Shown one piece after another: positions 62,240 to 64,000 of a stretch of DNA of 64,000 bases. Every line of letters starts with the position of its first letter. Positions within the stretch are counted from its first letter, which is position 1. The position numbers and the translations under genes are program-made. The notes under the pieces were generated by a model. It had not been told where the DNA came from, ran no database searches, and saw nothing but the letters and a program-made list of their open reading frames with translations. This DNA comes from Pseudomonas benzenivorans (GTDB lineage Bacteria > Pseudomonadota > Gammaproteobacteria > Pseudomonadales > Pseudomonadaceae). The DNA lies in assembly GCF_033547155.1 (NCBI RefSeq), contig NZ_CP137892.1, positions 2,046,001 through 2,110,000 on the forward strand. The letters are read 5' to 3'.

Positions 62240-63627
62240 CCTGCCAGCTTAGCCGCCCGGATGCGCCTCCGTGCACTGCGGCTCAGGCGCAGCGCCAACA
62301 TGATCGCCGCGCAGGTCAGGCCCACCACCAGGCCTTGCCAGAGTCCGCGTGGGCCGCTGGGCGTGCCGAGCCAGTCGCTCAGGCCCAGGGCGTAGCCGAT
62401 CGGCAGGCCGATGCCCCAGTAGGCGAACAGGGTCAGCAGCATGGTCACCCGGGTGTCCTGATAGCCGCGCAGCGCCCCGGCGGCAGTGACCTGTATCGCA
62501 TCCGACAGTTGGAACAGCGCGGCATAGACGATCAGCCCGGCCGCCAGGGCGATCACCGCCGGGTCGGGGCTGTAGATCCCTACGATCGGCTCGCGCAGCA
62601 GCAGGATCAGGCTGGCGGAGAGGCAGGCATAGGCCAGCGCGCTGGCCATGCCGACACCGGCGGCGAAGCGGGCCCCGCGTGGGTCGTCACGGCCCAGGGC
62701 CTGGCCGACCCGCACGGTGACCGCCATGCCCAGGGAATAGGGGATCATGAACACCAGTGAGCTGAAGTTCAGGGCGATCTGGTGGCCGGCCACCACGGTG
62801 GCGCCGAGGCCGCCGATCAGCAGGGCGATCACCGCGAAGATGCTCGATTCGGCGAACACCGCGATGCCGATCGGCAGGCCGATCGCCAACAGGCGACGGA
62901 TCACCGGCCACTGCGGGCGCTCGAAGCGGTCGAACAGCTCGCTCGGCCGGTAGTAAGGGGCCCACTTCACCCACCAGAGCATGCCCAGCAGCATGAATCC
63001 CATCACCAGGGCCGTGGCCCAGCCACAGCCGACACCGCCCATGGCCGGTAGGCCGAGCTTGCCGTAGATGAAGATGTAGTTCAGCGGAATGTTCAGCAGC
63101 AGGCCGATGATGCCCAGCACCATGCTCGGTCGGGTGTGACCCAGGCCGTCGCTGAAACAGCGCAGCACGTGATACAGCGCCACCGCCGGGAAGCCGCAGG
63201 CCACCGCGCGCAGGTAGGCCATGGCCGGACCGATCAGGCGCGGTTCCACGTCCATCCAGTGCAGCACGACCTCGGCGTTCCACAAGGCCGCCGCCGCCGC
63301 GCCACCGACCGCCAGGGCCAGCCACAGGGCCTGGCGCACCAGCGGGCCGATGGCGGCCTGCTGGCCGGCGCCGAAGCGCTGGGCGACCTTCGGCGTGGTG
63401 GCCAGGAGGACGCCGGTCATCAGCAGAAACACCGGCACCCAGATCGAATTGCCCAGGGCCACCGCGGCCAGGTCGCGCGGGCCGACCCGGCCGGCCATCA
63501 CGGTGTCGACGAAACCCATGGCGGTGTGCGCCAGCTGGGCGATGATGATCGGCGTGGCCAGGATCAGCAGGCTGCGCAGTTCGGTGCGCACGCGCCGCAG
63601 GCGCGATTCGGCAGGCATAGAGGTCAT
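62236..63627 (-). CDS. norM: MATE-family multidrug/sodium antiporter (NorM-like)
   Basis: 463 residues from the ATG at 63627; MPAES (63618) is an equally good start. Twelve membrane helices in two MATE repeats. The first repeat contains LATPIIIAQLAHTAMGFVDTVMAG, the NorM-type TM1 signature; the second IGLPIGIAVFAESSIFAVIALLIGG holds the acidic residue. It likely exports cationic drugs in exchange for sodium or protons. The specific substrate is not known. Confidence 0.88.
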   Translation of the reverse strand: MTSMPAESRLRRVRTELRSLLILATPIIIAQLAHTAMGFVDTVMAGRVGPRDLAAVALGNSIWVPVFLLMTGVLLATTPKVAQRFGAGQQAAIGPLVRQALWLALAVGGAAAAALWNAEVVLHWMDVEPRLIGPAMAYLRAVACGFPAVALYHVLRCFSDGLGHTRPSMVLGIIGLLLNIPLNYIFIYGKLGLPAMGGVGCGWATALVMGFMLLGMLWWVKWAPYYRPSELFDRFERPQWPVIRRLLAIGLPIGIAVFAESSIFAVIALLIGGLGATVVAGHQIALNFSSLVFMIPYSLGMAVTVRVGQALGRDDPRGARFAAGVGMASALAYACLSASLILLLREPIVGIYSPDPAVIALAAGLIVYAALFQLSDAIQVTAAGALRGYQDTRVTMLLTLFAYWGIGLPIGYALGLSDWLGTPSGPRGLWQGLVVGLTCAAIMLALRLSRSARRRIRAAKLAG

Positions 63628-63773
63628 CCACTGGCACTCTGGGAAAACCGCGCAGTCTACCCGTTGACGCATGGGTCAGGAAACGCAGTGGCGAAGTGTT
63701 TTGGCGATACAGTGCGGGGCGACGCTGGCGGCCGGCTGCCTTAGAATGAGCGCCTGACTTGCGGAGCCTTGCC

Positions 63774-64000
63774 ATGCGAATAGTCGCCGACGAAAACATC
63801 CCCTTGCTCGACGAGTTCTTCGCCGGTTTCGGCGAGATTCACCGCTTTCCCGGCCGCGCCATCGACCGTGCGGCGCTGGGCGATGCCGAGCTGCTGCTGG
63901 TGCGCTCGGTGACCCGGGTCGACCGGGCCCTGGTCGAAGGCAGCGCGTTGCGCTTCGTCGGCACCTGTACCATAGGTACCGATCACCTCGACCTCGATTG
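63774..64000 (+). CDS. pdxB: Erythronate-4-phosphate dehydrogenase PdxB, 5' part
   Basis: 75 residues, continuing past the window. PdxB acts in pyridoxal phosphate synthesis (DXP-independent entry step). The start [16 protein letters not shown], with GCGGAG upstream, then [13 protein letters not shown] and [15 protein letters not shown] are the typical N-terminal PdxB sequence, distinguishing it from SerA. A -10-like TAGAAT is 27 bases before the start. Confidence 0.93.
   Translation, partial: MRIVADENIPLLDEFFAGFGEIHRFPGRAIDRAALGDAELLLVRSVTRVDRALVEGSALRFVGTCTIGTDHLDLD

Overview
The window looks like a chromosome segment of a Pseudomonas species (sensu lato). It is GC-rich. It carries smc-zipA-ligA, dnaX-ybaB-recR, apt-anr-hemN, a ccoGHIS assembly cluster beside two complete cbb3 oxidase operons, and then aer-acnA-rlmM-tusA, an association I know from Pseudomonas genomes. 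The species cannot be fixed from the sequence alone.

Layout. 1-4.3 kb: 3' end of smc, then zipA and ligA. 4.4-18.6 kb: an AraC-type regulator with a degenerate receiver domain, followed by a complete tad/flp (Flp type IVb pilus) operon: pilin, prepilin peptidase, an extra AAA+ ATPase, CpaB, secretin, lipoprotein, three TadE/G-type pseudopilin-like proteins, TadZ, TadA, TadB, TadC and TadD. 18.6 kb: an HU-family protein. 19.15-25.3 kb: a small integrative element between two full-length copies of the 4.5S SRP RNA gene (ffs). The copies are identical over 117 nt. The element holds a tyrosine integrase whose tail is replaced by an IS3-family insertion, a YecR-like lipoprotein, a serine recombinase, a probable toxin-antitoxin pair with a GNAT toxin, and a broken GNAT gene. 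25.6-29.4 kb: a small hypothetical gene, dnaX, ybaB and recR.

29.5-36.1 kb: a signalling operon read leftward. It encodes a soluble PAS histidine kinase, a receiver protein with a degenerate HD-GYP domain, a stand-alone receiver, and a 1075-residue REC-PAS-PAS-LOV-GGDEF-EAL-REC protein. The LOV domain has the photoactive-cysteine motif, which points to blue-light input into c-di-GMP turnover. A 232-residue Cys-rich hypothetical gene diverges from it. 36.8-40.2 kb: apt, anr, a small coiled-coil protein and hemN. 40.3-52.4 kb, all leftward: a SafE-like membrane protein, ccoS, ccoI, ccoH, ccoG, then ccoNOQP operon 1, with operon 2 upstream of it. 52.5-64 kb: a hydrolase, a DinB-like protein, a GNAT enzyme, aer, acnA, rlmM, a small protein, tusA, a gamma-glutamylcyclotransferase-like protein, a DUF3080-type lipoprotein, a MATE exporter and the start of pdxB.

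How it fits together. Sites matching the Anr/FNR consensus lie upstream of hemN, of the second cbb3 operon and of aer. Oxygen-independent haem synthesis, the micro-aerobic oxidase and energy taxis therefore look co-regulated by the anr gene in the same window. The first cbb3 operon has no such site and a plausible housekeeping promoter. The most unusual parts are the ffs-flanked element with its recombinase-site-like inverted repeats, the GNAT toxin with a non-standard partner, and the LOV/c-di-GMP operon.
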